A stretch of 64,000 bases of DNA from Pseudolactococcus raffinolactis NBRC 100932 (GCF_001591765.1 NZ_BCVN01000002.1:1-64000), one strand, 5' to 3'; positions 35,273-43,946 are shown, numbered from the stretch's first letter. Numbers and translations: made by a program. Notes: generated by a model from the sequence alone, not told the origin.

Positions 35273-35788
35273 ATGACTGAAATTATTGTAAGAGAAGCAG
35301 AACCACAAGATGCTCAAAAATTAATCAATTTTTTAAATCAAGTGGGTAAAGAATCCCATTTTTTAACGCTTGATGAAGTAGGGATCTTGATGACAGAAGA
35401 ACAAATGTCTGATTATCTAGCGCAAATTTCTGAAAAAGATAATAATGCTTACCTATTAGCTTTAGTAGACGATCAAATTGCGGGTGTCATTAGTTTGACA
35501 GCTGATTTTCATGAACGTATTCGACATATCGGTGATTTATTTATCACTGTCAGTCAAGCCTTTCAAGGCTATGGTATCGGTCACATTCTGATGACGGATA
35601 TGTTAGACTTCATCCAGGAGATTGGTGTAATCAAACGCTTGGAACTCCAAGTTCAGAAACGCAATGAGAGAGCTATTCATCTTTACCAAAAACATGGTTT
35701 TGAGATTGAATCCACTCGAAAATTCGGCGCAAGAGATGAATCAGGAACCCTTATTGACGTATTAGAAATGGTAATATTTTTTGATTAA
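35273..35788 (+). CDS. GNAT family N-acetyltransferase
   Basis: A 171-residue GNAT protein: IIVREAEPQDAQKLINFLNQ at the N-terminus, the acetyl-CoA motif A in LFITVSQAFQGYGIGHILM and the C-terminal RNERAIHLYQKHGFEIE. Substrate unknown. AAAGGAGGC precedes the ATG, 27 bases after tsaE, so both are likely one transcript. In streptococci this gene neighbours tsaE and an LCP gene as it does here. Confidence 0.88.
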   Translation: MTEIIVREAEPQDAQKLINFLNQVGKESHFLTLDEVGILMTEEQMSDYLAQISEKDNNAYLLALVDDQIAGVISLTADFHERIRHIGDLFITVSQAFQGYGIGHILMTDMLDFIQEIGVIKRLELQVQKRNERAIHLYQKHGFEIESTRKFGARDESGTLIDVLEMVIFFD

Positions 35789-35855
35789 GATTACAAGTTT
35801 GTAACATTTTATACCAATTCAGGTTTGAATCCAGTTTTTCTGGTAAAATGGAGTA

Positions 35856-37139
35856 ATGAAAAGAAGTCAAAGAATAAATTATGAAGCTAGACACGGCTCT
35901 AAAAATACTAAAAACAGGAAGCTAAAGAAAAATGGTAAGCCTAAGATGCGACTTTGGAAGAAGGTGCTACTCGGCTTTTTAGCGACAATTTTAGTGTTTG
36001 CAGGCCTCATTTTTGCTTATGCCACTGTTGTCTTGAACCGAACAGAAAGTGCTTTTAAAACCACTTTTTCTGATTTAGGCTTGAGTTCTAGTAAAAAATC
36101 GGACGATATCATCAAGGCGACTAATCCCTTGACCATCTTACTGATGGGTGTTGATACAGGTGACAGTGCGCGTTCAGATTTATGGTCAGGTCAGTCGGAT
36201 ACAATGATTGTGATGACAATCAATCCTCAGACCAATACGACGACCATGGTATCCTTGGAGCGTGATATGTTGACGAGTATCATCGATAAAGACGGTGATG
36301 TTGTTGAGACTGCCAAGTTAAATGCCGCCTACGCCAATGGTGGCGCTGTATCTGCAGTCTCAACGATTCAGCAACAAATTGGTTTAGATATTGACAAATA
36401 TGCCTTGATTAACATGAACGGGTTGAAAGATCTCGTTGATGCTGTTGGTGGTATTGAAGTGGATAATAAGTTAGGGGAAACGATTTCGATTGAAGAAACA
36501 GAACCTGATTATACCGCGACAGTTGAACCTGGTAAGCAGCATATCAATGGTGACCAAGCCTTGGTTTACGCTCGGATGCGCCATCAAGATCCTGAAGGGG
36601 ATATTGGCCGCCAAGCACGCCAACGTGAAGTTATCACACAAATTGTGAGTAAAATCTTAAGTTTGGATTCAATTACCAAATATGAGAAAATTTTGACGGC
36701 AATTTCAGGTAATATGAAAACAGACTTTGCTGTGAATGGTAATTCTTTGAAAAGCTTATTGGGTTATAAAGACGCATTCCAAAAAATGCGTTCAATTAAA
36801 CTTCAAGGTCTTGGTGAGATGATTAATGGTATTTCCTATCAGGTCATGCCAGCTAATAATCTACTGAGCGTTCAAAATGCCTTGCGTCTCTCGCTTGGTA
36901 AGCCAATTGAGAAAAGTTTATCTCCAAATATCATTACTTTTGAAAATTATTATGGTGGCTATGCACCAGCAGCGACCTTGCCAACTGTGACGACAACGGT
37001 AAATGGTAAATCAACCGAAAAAACCTTGCTCACTGATGGTGAAGAAGCTTCTGCAGAAAAAGCGTCTCAAGAGAGCACTTCAGAAACAGCTGTGACATCT
37101 GAAACACAATATGATGTCTATGGTAACCCGATTTATTAA
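35856..37139 (+). CDS. LCP family cell-wall polymer ligase (BrpA-like)
   Basis: A 427-residue type II membrane protein: basic cytoplasmic N-terminus, helix VLLGFLATILVFAGLIFAYA (about 34-53), then a complete LCP domain with LLMGVDTGDSARSDL, DTMIVMTINPQTNTTTMVSLERD, AVGGIEVDN and YARMRHQDPEGDIGRQARQREV (the Arg cluster that binds the pyrophosphate of the lipid-linked substrate). LCP enzymes attach wall teichoic acids or polysaccharides to peptidoglycan. The Ser/Thr-rich C-terminal tail is probably disordered. ATG 35856 follows TGG-TAAAAT by six bases; GGAG lies inside that gap, so a transcript could start at or just before it. Confidence 0.92.
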   Translation: MKRSQRINYEARHGSKNTKNRKLKKNGKPKMRLWKKVLLGFLATILVFAGLIFAYATVVLNRTESAFKTTFSDLGLSSSKKSDDIIKATNPLTILLMGVDTGDSARSDLWSGQSDTMIVMTINPQTNTTTMVSLERDMLTSIIDKDGDVVETAKLNAAYANGGAVSAVSTIQQQIGLDIDKYALINMNGLKDLVDAVGGIEVDNKLGETISIEETEPDYTATVEPGKQHINGDQALVYARMRHQDPEGDIGRQARQREVITQIVSKILSLDSITKYEKILTAISGNMKTDFAVNGNSLKSLLGYKDAFQKMRSIKLQGLGEMINGISYQVMPANNLLSVQNALRLSLGKPIEKSLSPNIITFENYYGGYAPAATLPTVTTTVNGKSTEKTLLTDGEEASAEKASQESTSETAVTSETQYDVYGNPIY

Positions 37140-37143
37140 AAAG

Positions 37144-37172
37144 TTGACTAAACTGCTGAATTTTGGTAAAAT
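37144..37172 (+). promoter_or_regulatory. Promoter of tRNA-Arg
   Basis: TTGACT (37144-37149), 17 bases, TAAAAT (37167-37172) with TGG before it; 15 bases upstream of the mature tRNA. Confidence 0.75.
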
Positions 37173-37187
37173 TTAGTAGTTGTGTTT

Positions 37188-37261
37188 GGTCTCATAGCTC
37201 AGCTGGATAGAGCATTCGCCTTCTAAGCGAACGGTCGCAGGTTCGAATCCTGCTGGGATCA
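37188..37261 (+). tRNA. tRNA-Arg (anticodon UCU)
   Basis: A complete 74-base cloverleaf: acceptor GGTCTCA/TGGGATC, D-arm GCTC...GAGC, anticodon stem TTCGC/GCGAA with loop CTTCTAA (anticodon TCT), T-arm GCAGG-TTCGAAT-CCTGC, discriminator A. The CCA end is not encoded. Reads AGA and AGG codons. Confidence 0.95.
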
Positions 37262-37278
37262 CTAAATGATAAACCTTA

Positions 37279-37307
37279 AAACTTCTTGGTATCTGAGAAG
37301 TTTTTTT
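37279..37307 (+). terminator. Terminator after tRNA-Arg
   Basis: AAACTTCT (37279-37286) and AGAAGTTT (37296-37303), followed by T. Confidence 0.8.
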
Positions 37308-37315
37308 GTTAGCTT

Positions 37316-37338
37316 GGCTATAAGTATAGCTTATAGCC
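37316..37338 (+). promoter_or_regulatory. Palindromic operator candidate upstream of the methionine module
   Basis: GGCTATAAG-TATAG-CTTATAGCC is a perfect 9+9 inverted repeat whose 17-base core starts and ends with TATA, like the LysR-type MtaR/MetR boxes of streptococci. It sits about 55-77 bases before the predicted start of transcription (extended -10 TGC-TATCAT at 37378-37386), a typical activator position. A second inverted repeat, TTTAAGTA/TACTTAAA, follows at 37349-37373. Confidence 0.45.
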
Positions 37339-37412
37339 TGACGTAATGTTTAAGTATAAGTCGACTACTTAAAACTATGCTATCATAAATCTAAGAGAAT
37401 AATGGAGAGACT

Positions 37413-38099
37413 ATGCAATATCTACCCTTAGAAAAATCAGAAGTTCTGCGCTATCTTGGCTATAGACGCAAACAAGTACTGACGTCGGCTATCTCGACAC
37501 TAGTAGATGAGATGATGCTAGAGGTTCAAGAAGTGTCAAATGCTCGTTACCTATATCAAGCTTATGATTTCACACTGGACGAGGCTAATCAAGCCATCCA
37601 CCTCACCAATACCGATCTGGTACTCAAGTCCAAACAACTTTATAGCCATTTGAAATACGCTAAACAAATCGTTTTACTTGCTGCCACCCTAGGTATCGAA
37701 GTTGAACGACAAGTTAGATGCTATGAATTTTCAGAGATGACAAAAGCTTTTGTGCTAGATTCGGCTTGTGTGGATTACATTGAAAAAATCTGTGATTTAG
37801 CAGAAGTAGATATTGATGCACAATTTCCGGATTGTGTGCTGAATCGTAGATTTTCTCCAGGGTATGGCGATTTGTCCCTAGAGATTCAACCTCAATTTTT
37901 AAAAACCTTAGGCGCTGATCGGCTACTTGGTCTGACCTTGACGGAAAATTATCTGATGATTCCCAGAAAATCTATTACAGCGATTCTCGGGTTATTTGAG
38001 GATGATAAAGTGGCTCGACCTAGACGCAAGCCGTCTAAAAATCTGACGATTAATATGGTGAAAACGGGTAACTTTAATGTGATGGGTGTTACACCATGA
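37413..38099 (+). CDS. Stand-alone methionine synthase reactivation (AdoMet-binding) domain protein
   Basis: A 228-residue protein resembling the C-terminal activation domain of cobalamin-dependent methionine synthase. The AdoMet-binding RxxxGY motif is visible in RRFSPGYGDLSLEIQ, and the preceding helical part (LDSACVDYIEKICDLAE) also fits. In MetH this domain binds AdoMet and, with a flavodoxin-type reductant, remethylates oxidised cob(II)alamin. The metH gene two positions downstream lacks that domain, so this protein most likely supplies it in trans, as in the split system of Thermotoga maritima. Its stop overlaps the start of the ECF S-component gene. GGAGAG precedes the ATG. Confidence 0.85.
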   Translation: MQYLPLEKSEVLRYLGYRRKQVLTSAISTLVDEMMLEVQEVSNARYLYQAYDFTLDEANQAIHLTNTDLVLKSKQLYSHLKYAKQIVLLAATLGIEVERQVRCYEFSEMTKAFVLDSACVDYIEKICDLAEVDIDAQFPDCVLNRRFSPGYGDLSLEIQPQFLKTLGADRLLGLTLTENYLMIPRKSITAILGLFEDDKVARPRRKPSKNLTINMVKTGNFNVMGVTP

Positions 38100-38578
38100 T
38101 TACGACAAGACTAACGAGACTAGCGATTTTAACCGCGCTCGCCTGTGTACTTCGGATTGCTTTTGGCGCATTTCCAAACGTCAAGCCGATTACGGCCCTG
38201 TTTTTTGTATTAATTTTAGCCTATGGTTTAGCAGACGCCATTATCGTGAGTACTTTGACTATGATCGTGACGGGCTTCTTGATGGGTTTTTCGGTGATCA
38301 TCTTGGGACAAATCATCAGCTATGTCTTGATATTAAGCCTTGGGGCTATGATCTTTAGATGGTTAAAATCGATTATTTTGAGAACACTCTTGATTTTTAT
38401 TTTGACCATGCTGTATGGTTTTCTTATCTCGATTTTTTCTGCTCAGCTATTCGGTAGCCCCTTCTGGCCTTTTTGGATCAGTGGCTTGACGTTTGACCTT
38501 GCACATGCCGTGTCAACGGCACTCTTTTTCCCAATCCTAATGACCATTTTCAAAAATATCTTAAAAACAAGATGTTGA
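38096..38578 (+). CDS. ECF transporter S component, probably for cobalamin or a precursor
   Basis: A 160-residue protein with five to six membrane helices and the S-component pattern (ILTALACVLRIAFGAFPNVKPITALFFVLILAYGLADA, then GFLMGFSVIILGQIISY and WPFWISGLTFDLAHAV). S components capture a vitamin and dock on the shared EcfA-EcfA'-EcfT module encoded elsewhere. The substrate is inferred from position: between a MetH reactivation protein and MetH itself, with no riboswitch, vitamin B12 is the natural candidate (compare CbrT of lactobacilli). Overlap of four bases with the previous gene supports one operon. Confidence 0.75.
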   Translation: MITTRLTRLAILTALACVLRIAFGAFPNVKPITALFFVLILAYGLADAIIVSTLTMIVTGFLMGFSVIILGQIISYVLILSLGAMIFRWLKSIILRTLLIFILTMLYGFLISIFSAQLFGSPFWPFWISGLTFDLAHAVSTALFFPILMTIFKNILKTRC

Positions 38579-38677
38579 AAGCGATGCGATGCAGTCGGAA
38601 ACTTCTGTAGGAAATCATTTATTTTCCTATGTCATTGTAGTTGCCGCTTTAGCAGTATACGAAAAAAAAGCTAAAGG

Positions 38678-38711
38678 CAACGTGCCTTAGTGATTTATCA
38701 CTTAGGCGTTG
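38678..38711 (+). repeat. Hairpin between the ECF gene and metH
   Basis: CAACG (38678-38682) with CGTTG (38707-38711), and CCTTAGTGAT (38685-38694) with ATCACTTAGG (38697-38706). No T run follows, so it is not a standard terminator; it may protect or process the operon mRNA. The 174-base gap holds nothing else that I can name. Confidence 0.5.
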
Positions 38712-38752
38712 ACAAGAAGTTAGCTTGAAGTTCAAATAAAGGAAGATATGAG

Positions 38753-41140
38753 ATGACGATATTAACGGCTTTAAAGACGCAAATTTTGCTTTTTGATGGA
38801 GCGATGGGGACGCAGCTTCAAGAGAGAGGTTTGCCAATCGGAGGAATTCCTGAGCACTTTAATCTGACCCATCCAGAGATCGTAGAAGCAATTCATCGAG
38901 ATTATGTATCGGCTGGCGCAGATGTCATCACAACTAATACGTTTCAGGCTAATACGACGAAAATGACTGCTGATGAGGTGGCGGAGACGATTCGGGTAGC
39001 CATCAAGTTGGCTAAAAATGCTGAACCTAAATACGTCGCCTATGATATGGGACCAACGGGACAGTTGTTACAGCCAATGGGAACCTTATCATTTGATGTG
39101 GCTTATGAGATGTTTGCCCAACAGGCGGTCATTGCGGAGGCATCTGGTGCTGATCTGGTTATCATTGAGACGGTAGCGGATTTATTAGAAGCTAAGATTG
39201 CAATTTTAGCTGTCAAAGAAAATACCAAGCTACCTGTCTTTGTCACCCTGACTTATCAGGAAGATGGGCGAACTTTTGTTGGTGTTGACCCGCAAACTGC
39301 GACCTTGACTTTGCAAAATTTAGGTGTTGATGCGCTAGGTGTTAACTGCTCACTTGGCCCAAAAGAGTTAGCGCCGATTGTTGAGACGATTTTAGAATAT
39401 GCCCAAATCCCTGTCATGGTCCAGGCCAATGCTGGTCTACCGCAGATGGAAAATGGTGAGACGGTCTATAAAATTACGCCTGAAGCTTATGTGTCTTATA
39501 CACAAGAACTGTTGGCTAAGGGTGTGGCAGTCGTTGGTGGTTGCTGTGGCACAACACCAGAATTTATCCGCCAATTGCGTGCTTGCATTGATAAAACTGA
39601 AAAAGTTTATGCAGAGCCAAAATCTGGCACTTTTATTACCTCAGGCCTGAAGACGCTTGAAATTGGTCAGGGCCTGAGTTTGATTGGTGAGCGAATTAAT
39701 CCGACGGGCAAACCTCGTTTGAAAGAAGCGTTACGTCAAAATAATATTAATTATATTATTCAGGAGGCCGTTGCTCAGCGAGATGCTGGTGCAGATATTT
39801 TGGATGTTAATGTCGGTTTACCTGAGATTGATGAAGCCCAGATGATGGTCAAAACGATTACAGAACTGCAGGCTTTACTTGACTTACCTTTGCAGATTGA
39901 TTCATCAGAAGTGGCTGCTTTAGAAGCAGGCGCACGTCATTATAATGGGATTCCCTTGATTAATTCGGTCAATGGCAAACCTGCTAGCATGGCTAAAATT
40001 TTGCCAATTGTGGCTAAATATGGCGGTGTCATTCTAGGCTTATGTCTGGATGAAGCAGGGATTCCTGAAACGGCTGAGAAGCGCTATCAAATCGCCGAAA
40101 AAATCGTACATGAAGCTGGTAAATATGGAATTACACCGGATCGTGTGATGATTGATCCGCTGGTCTTGACAGCTTCTGCGCAACAAGATCAGGTACCCGT
40201 TACATTAGATACCATCCGCCTAGTCAAAGAACGTTTAGGCTGCAAAACAGTTGTCGGTTTATCCAATATTTCTTTTGGCCTCCCCAATCGTGCGCTATTA
40301 AATAGTACATTTTTGGCACAAGCCTTTGGTGCAGGACTTGACGCACCGATTATGAATCCTTTATCAGATGAGATGATGCGCGTTGTTCGCTCCCTCAAGG
40401 TCTTTACCGGCCAAGATACTAACTCAGAAGACTACATTGCTAAAACTCAAAACGAGACGTTCACAGTGACATCGTCCAATGGTAGTGGTGAGCAAGCAAA
40501 GTCTGAGGACACCCTAGATTTGAAAGGGATGATTATCAAAGGACGCAAAGAGTTGACAGCTGATGAAACTAGAAAATTACTTGAGGCGTTGACACCCCTT
40601 GAGATTGTCAATACTTATTTCATTCCTGCCTTAGATGTAGTAGGCGCTCAGTTTGAAAAAGGTGAGCTATTTTTACCACAGTTGATGCAGTCTGCTGAAG
40701 CCACCCAACAAGCGCAAGAAGTTTTGAAGGAAGCACTTGCTAAGTCAGGTCAAAAATCAGAATCTCTAGGTCAATTGCTATTGGCAACAGTCGAAGGTGA
40801 CATTCATGACATTGGTAAAAATATCGTTAAGATGATTCTAGAAAATTACGGCTACGATGTTATTGACCTCGGAAAAGATGTACCGATTGAGACGGTAGTG
40901 GAGACGGTTGTCACACAGAAGATTCAACTGGTCGGACTATCAGCTTTGATGACAACAACGGTTCAAAATATGAAAAAAACGATTGCGGCAATTAAAGCTG
41001 TTGCACCGGACACTGTTTTTATGGTTGGTGGTGCAGTACTTAATGAAGAATACCGTGAATTTGTTGGTGCTGATTATTATGCTAAAGACGCCATGGCAAG
41101 TGTTGACATTGTACAAAGTTTTTTTAAACATGAAAGATAA
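38753..41140 (+). CDS. metH: Cobalamin-dependent methionine synthase lacking the reactivation domain
   Basis: A 795-residue enzyme that transfers the methyl group of methyltetrahydrofolate to homocysteine through cobalamin. Domains in order: homocysteine-binding barrel (about 1-290) with zinc ligands in GVNCSLGP and VGGCCGTTP; pterin-binding barrel (about 305-560) with SLIGERINPTGKPRLKEAL and DVNVGLPEIDE; four-helix cap (about 590-670); B12-binding domain (about 675-795) with the axial His in GDIHDIGKNIV and LSALMTTTV. E. coli MetH has about 1,230 residues; here the final AdoMet-binding domain is missing and is encoded two genes upstream. GGAAG precedes ATG 38753. Confidence 0.93.
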   Translation: MTILTALKTQILLFDGAMGTQLQERGLPIGGIPEHFNLTHPEIVEAIHRDYVSAGADVITTNTFQANTTKMTADEVAETIRVAIKLAKNAEPKYVAYDMGPTGQLLQPMGTLSFDVAYEMFAQQAVIAEASGADLVIIETVADLLEAKIAILAVKENTKLPVFVTLTYQEDGRTFVGVDPQTATLTLQNLGVDALGVNCSLGPKELAPIVETILEYAQIPVMVQANAGLPQMENGETVYKITPEAYVSYTQELLAKGVAVVGGCCGTTPEFIRQLRACIDKTEKVYAEPKSGTFITSGLKTLEIGQGLSLIGERINPTGKPRLKEALRQNNINYIIQEAVAQRDAGADILDVNVGLPEIDEAQMMVKTITELQALLDLPLQIDSSEVAALEAGARHYNGIPLINSVNGKPASMAKILPIVAKYGGVILGLCLDEAGIPETAEKRYQIAEKIVHEAGKYGITPDRVMIDPLVLTASAQQDQVPVTLDTIRLVKERLGCKTVVGLSNISFGLPNRALLNSTFLAQAFGAGLDAPIMNPLSDEMMRVVRSLKVFTGQDTNSEDYIAKTQNETFTVTSSNGSGEQAKSEDTLDLKGMIIKGRKELTADETRKLLEALTPLEIVNTYFIPALDVVGAQFEKGELFLPQLMQSAEATQQAQEVLKEALAKSGQKSESLGQLLLATVEGDIHDIGKNIVKMILENYGYDVIDLGKDVPIETVVETVVTQKIQLVGLSALMTTTVQNMKKTIAAIKAVAPDTVFMVGGAVLNEEYREFVGADYYAKDAMASVDIVQSFFKHER

Positions 41141-41176
41141 GCACTTCTGCTAAATAATTAAGCAGAGGTGTTTTTA
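41140..41176 (+). terminator. Terminator after metH
   Basis: CACTTCTGCT (41142-41151) and AGCAGAGGTG (41161-41170), followed by five T. Confidence 0.85.
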
Positions 41177-41321
41177 TATTCTTAGAAAGTATAATAAATT
41201 CAGAAAAACTCTAATTATTTGAAAATAAAATGATAATTAGTAATGAAAAATAAAGAATTCATGTTATAATAGATATGTTACATTGAGTATAGGGGAATGA
41301 AAAAATTGGAGGAAGAAAAAA

Positions 41322-42263
41322 ATGAAGTTTAAGAAACTAGGAACAGTCGTGGCTTTAGTAGTCAGTGCAGTTGTATTGACAGCATGTGGGACGAATGACA
41401 AGGAAAAATTTATTAAAGATAGCGCGATATTAGCGAAATCTTCTACGCAAAAATTTAATTTTAAAACAGATGATTTAAAAGTCATTGCTAGTGGTGATGC
41501 GGAAGCTTATGCACCTATCATTAATGGTTATTTATCAAGTATCAAGTTATCTGGCAAATCGCTGACTGATGGCAAAAATGCTCAGGTTAACATGGATATA
41601 TCTCTTGCGGGGCAAGAGATACCTCTAGAAATTGTGACCAAGGATACCAATGCCTATCTCAAACTTGAAACCTTAAAACCAATACTTGATATTTATCTTC
41701 AGTCTTCTGGTGATGATCTGTCTAGTAAAGGATTAGATATGACAAAGATTAAAGGGAAGTATCTTGATCTCAATGCTATTTCTGAAGAAAACGGACAAGA
41801 GACAGAGGCAGTCTCTTCCTTAGATGCTGAAGCTTCTAAAAAGGCACTGGATAAGGCTTATAATTCTTTGGATAAAACAGATTTTAGTAAAGAAGGATCA
41901 GCTATTACCATGACTTTATCTGGTGATCAACTTGCTAAATTTGTCAAAGCTTATCTGTCTGAGTTGCCTAAAAAATCAAGAGAATCATTTGATGATCTGT
42001 TAAAAGATAAAGATTTTGAAAAAACATTGCCAGAAGTGATTAAAGCCTTGACCATCACGGTAGATAGCAAAAATAAAACATCAAATGTTGTCCTTAAGTT
42101 TACTGGAAAAGAAGTACAAGGTTATGGCCTTGGTGGGAAATTGTCTTATAATGTCACTTATTCTAATGAAAAAGTTTCAGTGACGATACCATCTAAAGGC
42201 AATCTAATCAAAAGTACTAGTGAGTTATCAGAGCTTATTTCCAACAGTTCTCAATTTAACTGA
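41322..42263 (+). CDS. Lipoprotein of unknown function
   Basis: A 313-residue secreted lipoprotein: signal peptide KKLGTVVALVVSAVVLTAC ends in lipobox LTAC (Cys about residue 22). The mature part is hydrophilic and beta-rich with repeated patterns such as LSGKSLTDGKNAQVNMDISLAG and a late ITVDSKNKTSNVVLKFTGKE, reminiscent of lipoproteins that bind hydrophobic ligands, but I recognise no family. Expressed alone from TGT-TATAAT (41262-41270) with a GGAGGAAG ribosome site and closed by a terminator. Confidence 0.75.
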   Translation: MKFKKLGTVVALVVSAVVLTACGTNDKEKFIKDSAILAKSSTQKFNFKTDDLKVIASGDAEAYAPIINGYLSSIKLSGKSLTDGKNAQVNMDISLAGQEIPLEIVTKDTNAYLKLETLKPILDIYLQSSGDDLSSKGLDMTKIKGKYLDLNAISEENGQETEAVSSLDAEASKKALDKAYNSLDKTDFSKEGSAITMTLSGDQLAKFVKAYLSELPKKSRESFDDLLKDKDFEKTLPEVIKALTITVDSKNKTSNVVLKFTGKEVQGYGLGGKLSYNVTYSNEKVSVTIPSKGNLIKSTSELSELISNSSQFN

Positions 42264-42296
42264 TAAAATTTACTATTAAACCTAAACAATCCAAAA

Positions 42297-42330
42297 AAAC
42301 CACCGTCTATATCCAGTAGGCGGTGGTTTT
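42297..42330 (+). terminator. Terminator after the lipoprotein gene
   Basis: AAACCACCG (42297-42305) pairs with CGGTGGTTT (42321-42329). Confidence 0.85.
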
Positions 42331-42342
42331 CAGGAGTTACTT

Positions 42343-42390
42343 ATGAAAAAATTTTTTAGGAATGTTTCTAGTATAGAGCATCCTCCTTAA
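42343..42390 (+). CDS. Possible 15-residue peptide
   Basis: ATG 42343 is preceded by CAGGAG at a good distance and encodes MKKFFRNVSSIEHPP before TAA. No promoter of its own is clear because a terminator ends just upstream. This is a weak call; chance occurrence is likely. Confidence 0.2.
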   Translation: MKKFFRNVSSIEHPP

Positions 42391-42462
42391 AGTAAACTTA
42401 AATCTTTTGTGTTAAAATAAAAATAGATAAATGCTCTACATAAGACACATGGAAGGAGTTAT

Positions 42463-43221
42463 ATGAAATTAACAGCTTTGGGAGTTTGGGGAGGATATCC
42501 CTACAAAGATGCGGGTACCACCGCTTATTTATTGACCAGTAATTCAGGTTTTAATCTCATGATTGATGCCGGCAGTCGCGCTGTGACGGAGTTAGAACAC
42601 GAGGTGTCACCTCTCTGCATCGACGCAGTCATTGTGAGTCACTACCATCAAGATCATATCGCCGATCTCGGTGTCTTGCGCCAATATCGCCAGCTTTGGC
42701 CGAAAACAGATCCAGATTGGGACAGTGCTATCCTCAAAATCTATGGTCATAACGAAGATACTCATGAATTTCAAAACCTCACACTTGACGGTGTTTCTGA
42801 AGGGATTGCTTATGATGTCAATGGCGTGCAGAAGATCGGACCTTTCGATATCACCTTTACAAAAACAGTACACCCGATCATTTGTTACGCCATGCGAATC
42901 ACTGAACGTAAAACAGGTCAGACCCTAGTTTTTACTGGCGATACCGGCTGGTTCAATGGTCTAGTTGACTTTTCAAAAGATGCGGATATGTTATTAGCGG
43001 ATGTGTACTTTTTCTCAGACAAGTCAAACATGCCTAATCATCTTTCAAGCCTAGAGGCTGGGCGTATCGCGCGAGAAGCAAAGGTCAAGCAATTAGTCCT
43101 CACGCATTTACCGCAGTTTGGTGATTTGGAGCAATTGCGTCAAGAAGCAGCTGATGAAGCACAAGGTGTGCCAACTGACCTTGCTACGCCACATAAGACA
43201 TGGGATTTTAATACATTTTGA
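42463..43221 (+). CDS. MBL-fold metal-dependent hydrolase (YhfI-like)
   Basis: A 252-residue cytosolic metallo-beta-lactamase-fold protein. Metal ligands: HYHQDHIADLG, the Asp in LVFTGDTGWFNG and the late His in VLTHLPQFGD. The N-terminus KLTALGVWGGYPYKDAGTTAYLL matches the YhfI/RNase Z-like subgroup. Substrate unknown. GGAAGGAG precedes the ATG; its stop overlaps the tadA start by four bases, so the two are coupled. Confidence 0.88.
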   Translation: MKLTALGVWGGYPYKDAGTTAYLLTSNSGFNLMIDAGSRAVTELEHEVSPLCIDAVIVSHYHQDHIADLGVLRQYRQLWPKTDPDWDSAILKIYGHNEDTHEFQNLTLDGVSEGIAYDVNGVQKIGPFDITFTKTVHPIICYAMRITERKTGQTLVFTGDTGWFNGLVDFSKDADMLLADVYFFSDKSNMPNHLSSLEAGRIAREAKVKQLVLTHLPQFGDLEQLRQEAADEAQGVPTDLATPHKTWDFNTF

Positions 43222-43688
43222 TAACCTTTACAGAAGAAGAAAAAGCATACTTTATGGGTCAAGCCTTGCTTGAAGCACAAAAAGCGGCAGATCATGAAGA
43301 AGTACCGATTGGTGCTGTCATCGTCAAGGATGGTGAAATTATTGCGCGTTCCTATAATGCGCGTGAGCTACATCAGAAAGCTACACATCATGCTGAAATC
43401 TGTGCCATCGACTTGGCCAATGACGTTGTGGGCAATTGGCGCTTGATTGATTGCGCACTATTTGTGACGATAGAACCCTGCGTCATGTGTTCGGGGGCGA
43501 TTTCACTTGCGCGATTGCCACAGGTCTATTTTGGTGCAACTAACCCTAAATTTGGAGGGGCTGTGTCCCTTTACCAAATCTTAGAGGATCCGCGGCTCAA
43601 TCACCGCCTCCATGTCGAATCAGGCATTTTGGAAGCAGAATGTGCACAAATGATGCAAAAATTTTTCAAAAATCGCCGCAAAAAATAA
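43218..43688 (+). CDS. tadA: tRNA(adenine34) deaminase TadA
   Basis: A 156-residue zinc deaminase that converts A34 to inosine in tRNA-Arg(ACG). Motifs: HAEICAIDLA (zinc His and catalytic Glu) and PCVMCSGAI (two zinc Cys). The start is probably TTG 43218, overlapping the previous stop (TTGA). The SRP RNA gene follows immediately, an order seen in streptococci. Confidence 0.95.
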   Translation: MITFTEEEKAYFMGQALLEAQKAADHEEVPIGAVIVKDGEIIARSYNARELHQKATHHAEICAIDLANDVVGNWRLIDCALFVTIEPCVMCSGAISLARLPQVYFGATNPKFGGAVSLYQILEDPRLNHRLHVESGILEAECAQMMQKFFKNRRKK

Positions 43689-43708
43689 ATTTTATGATAT
43701 ACTTATAA

Positions 43709-43787
43709 GTGAGGCAATAGTAATTCTATGAAGTGGGTCAGATGCGGAAGCAAGCAGCCCTAAGTAGGGTTCCTATGTGCCTTTTTT
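43709..43787 (+). ncRNA. ffs: Small SRP RNA (4.5S/scRNA)
   Basis: Contains the conserved SRP domain IV: GGGTCAGATGCGGAAGC and AAGCAGCCCTAAG, with GCGGAAGC in place of the usual GG(A/U)A loop context. The ends GAGGCA and TGTGCC can pair, and six T follow as terminator. A promoter TGA-TATACT (43694-43702) is placed to start transcription at about 43709. It pairs with Ffh to target membrane proteins. Confidence 0.9.
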
Positions 43788-43946
43788 GATGGGCTTAAAT
43801 TTGAATACTCTGGCTGTTTCGCTATCTGTGAAGTTTATGTTACCTTTCTAAAAGGTATACAATTATCTAAAAATATAGTAAAATAAAATTATTAATGAAG
43901 ATGATGCGATTTGTACTAGAGAAATTCAAGGGTAGGAGAAAATGTT

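Noticed and set aside
37262..37412. S-box, T-box(Met) or cobalamin riboswitch before the methionine module
   Set aside because: The region is too short and consists of two simple palindromes near an extended -10; no T-box or B12-box sequence is visible.
38678..38711. Terminator between the ECF gene and metH
   Set aside because: The stem is strong but no T run follows on either strand.
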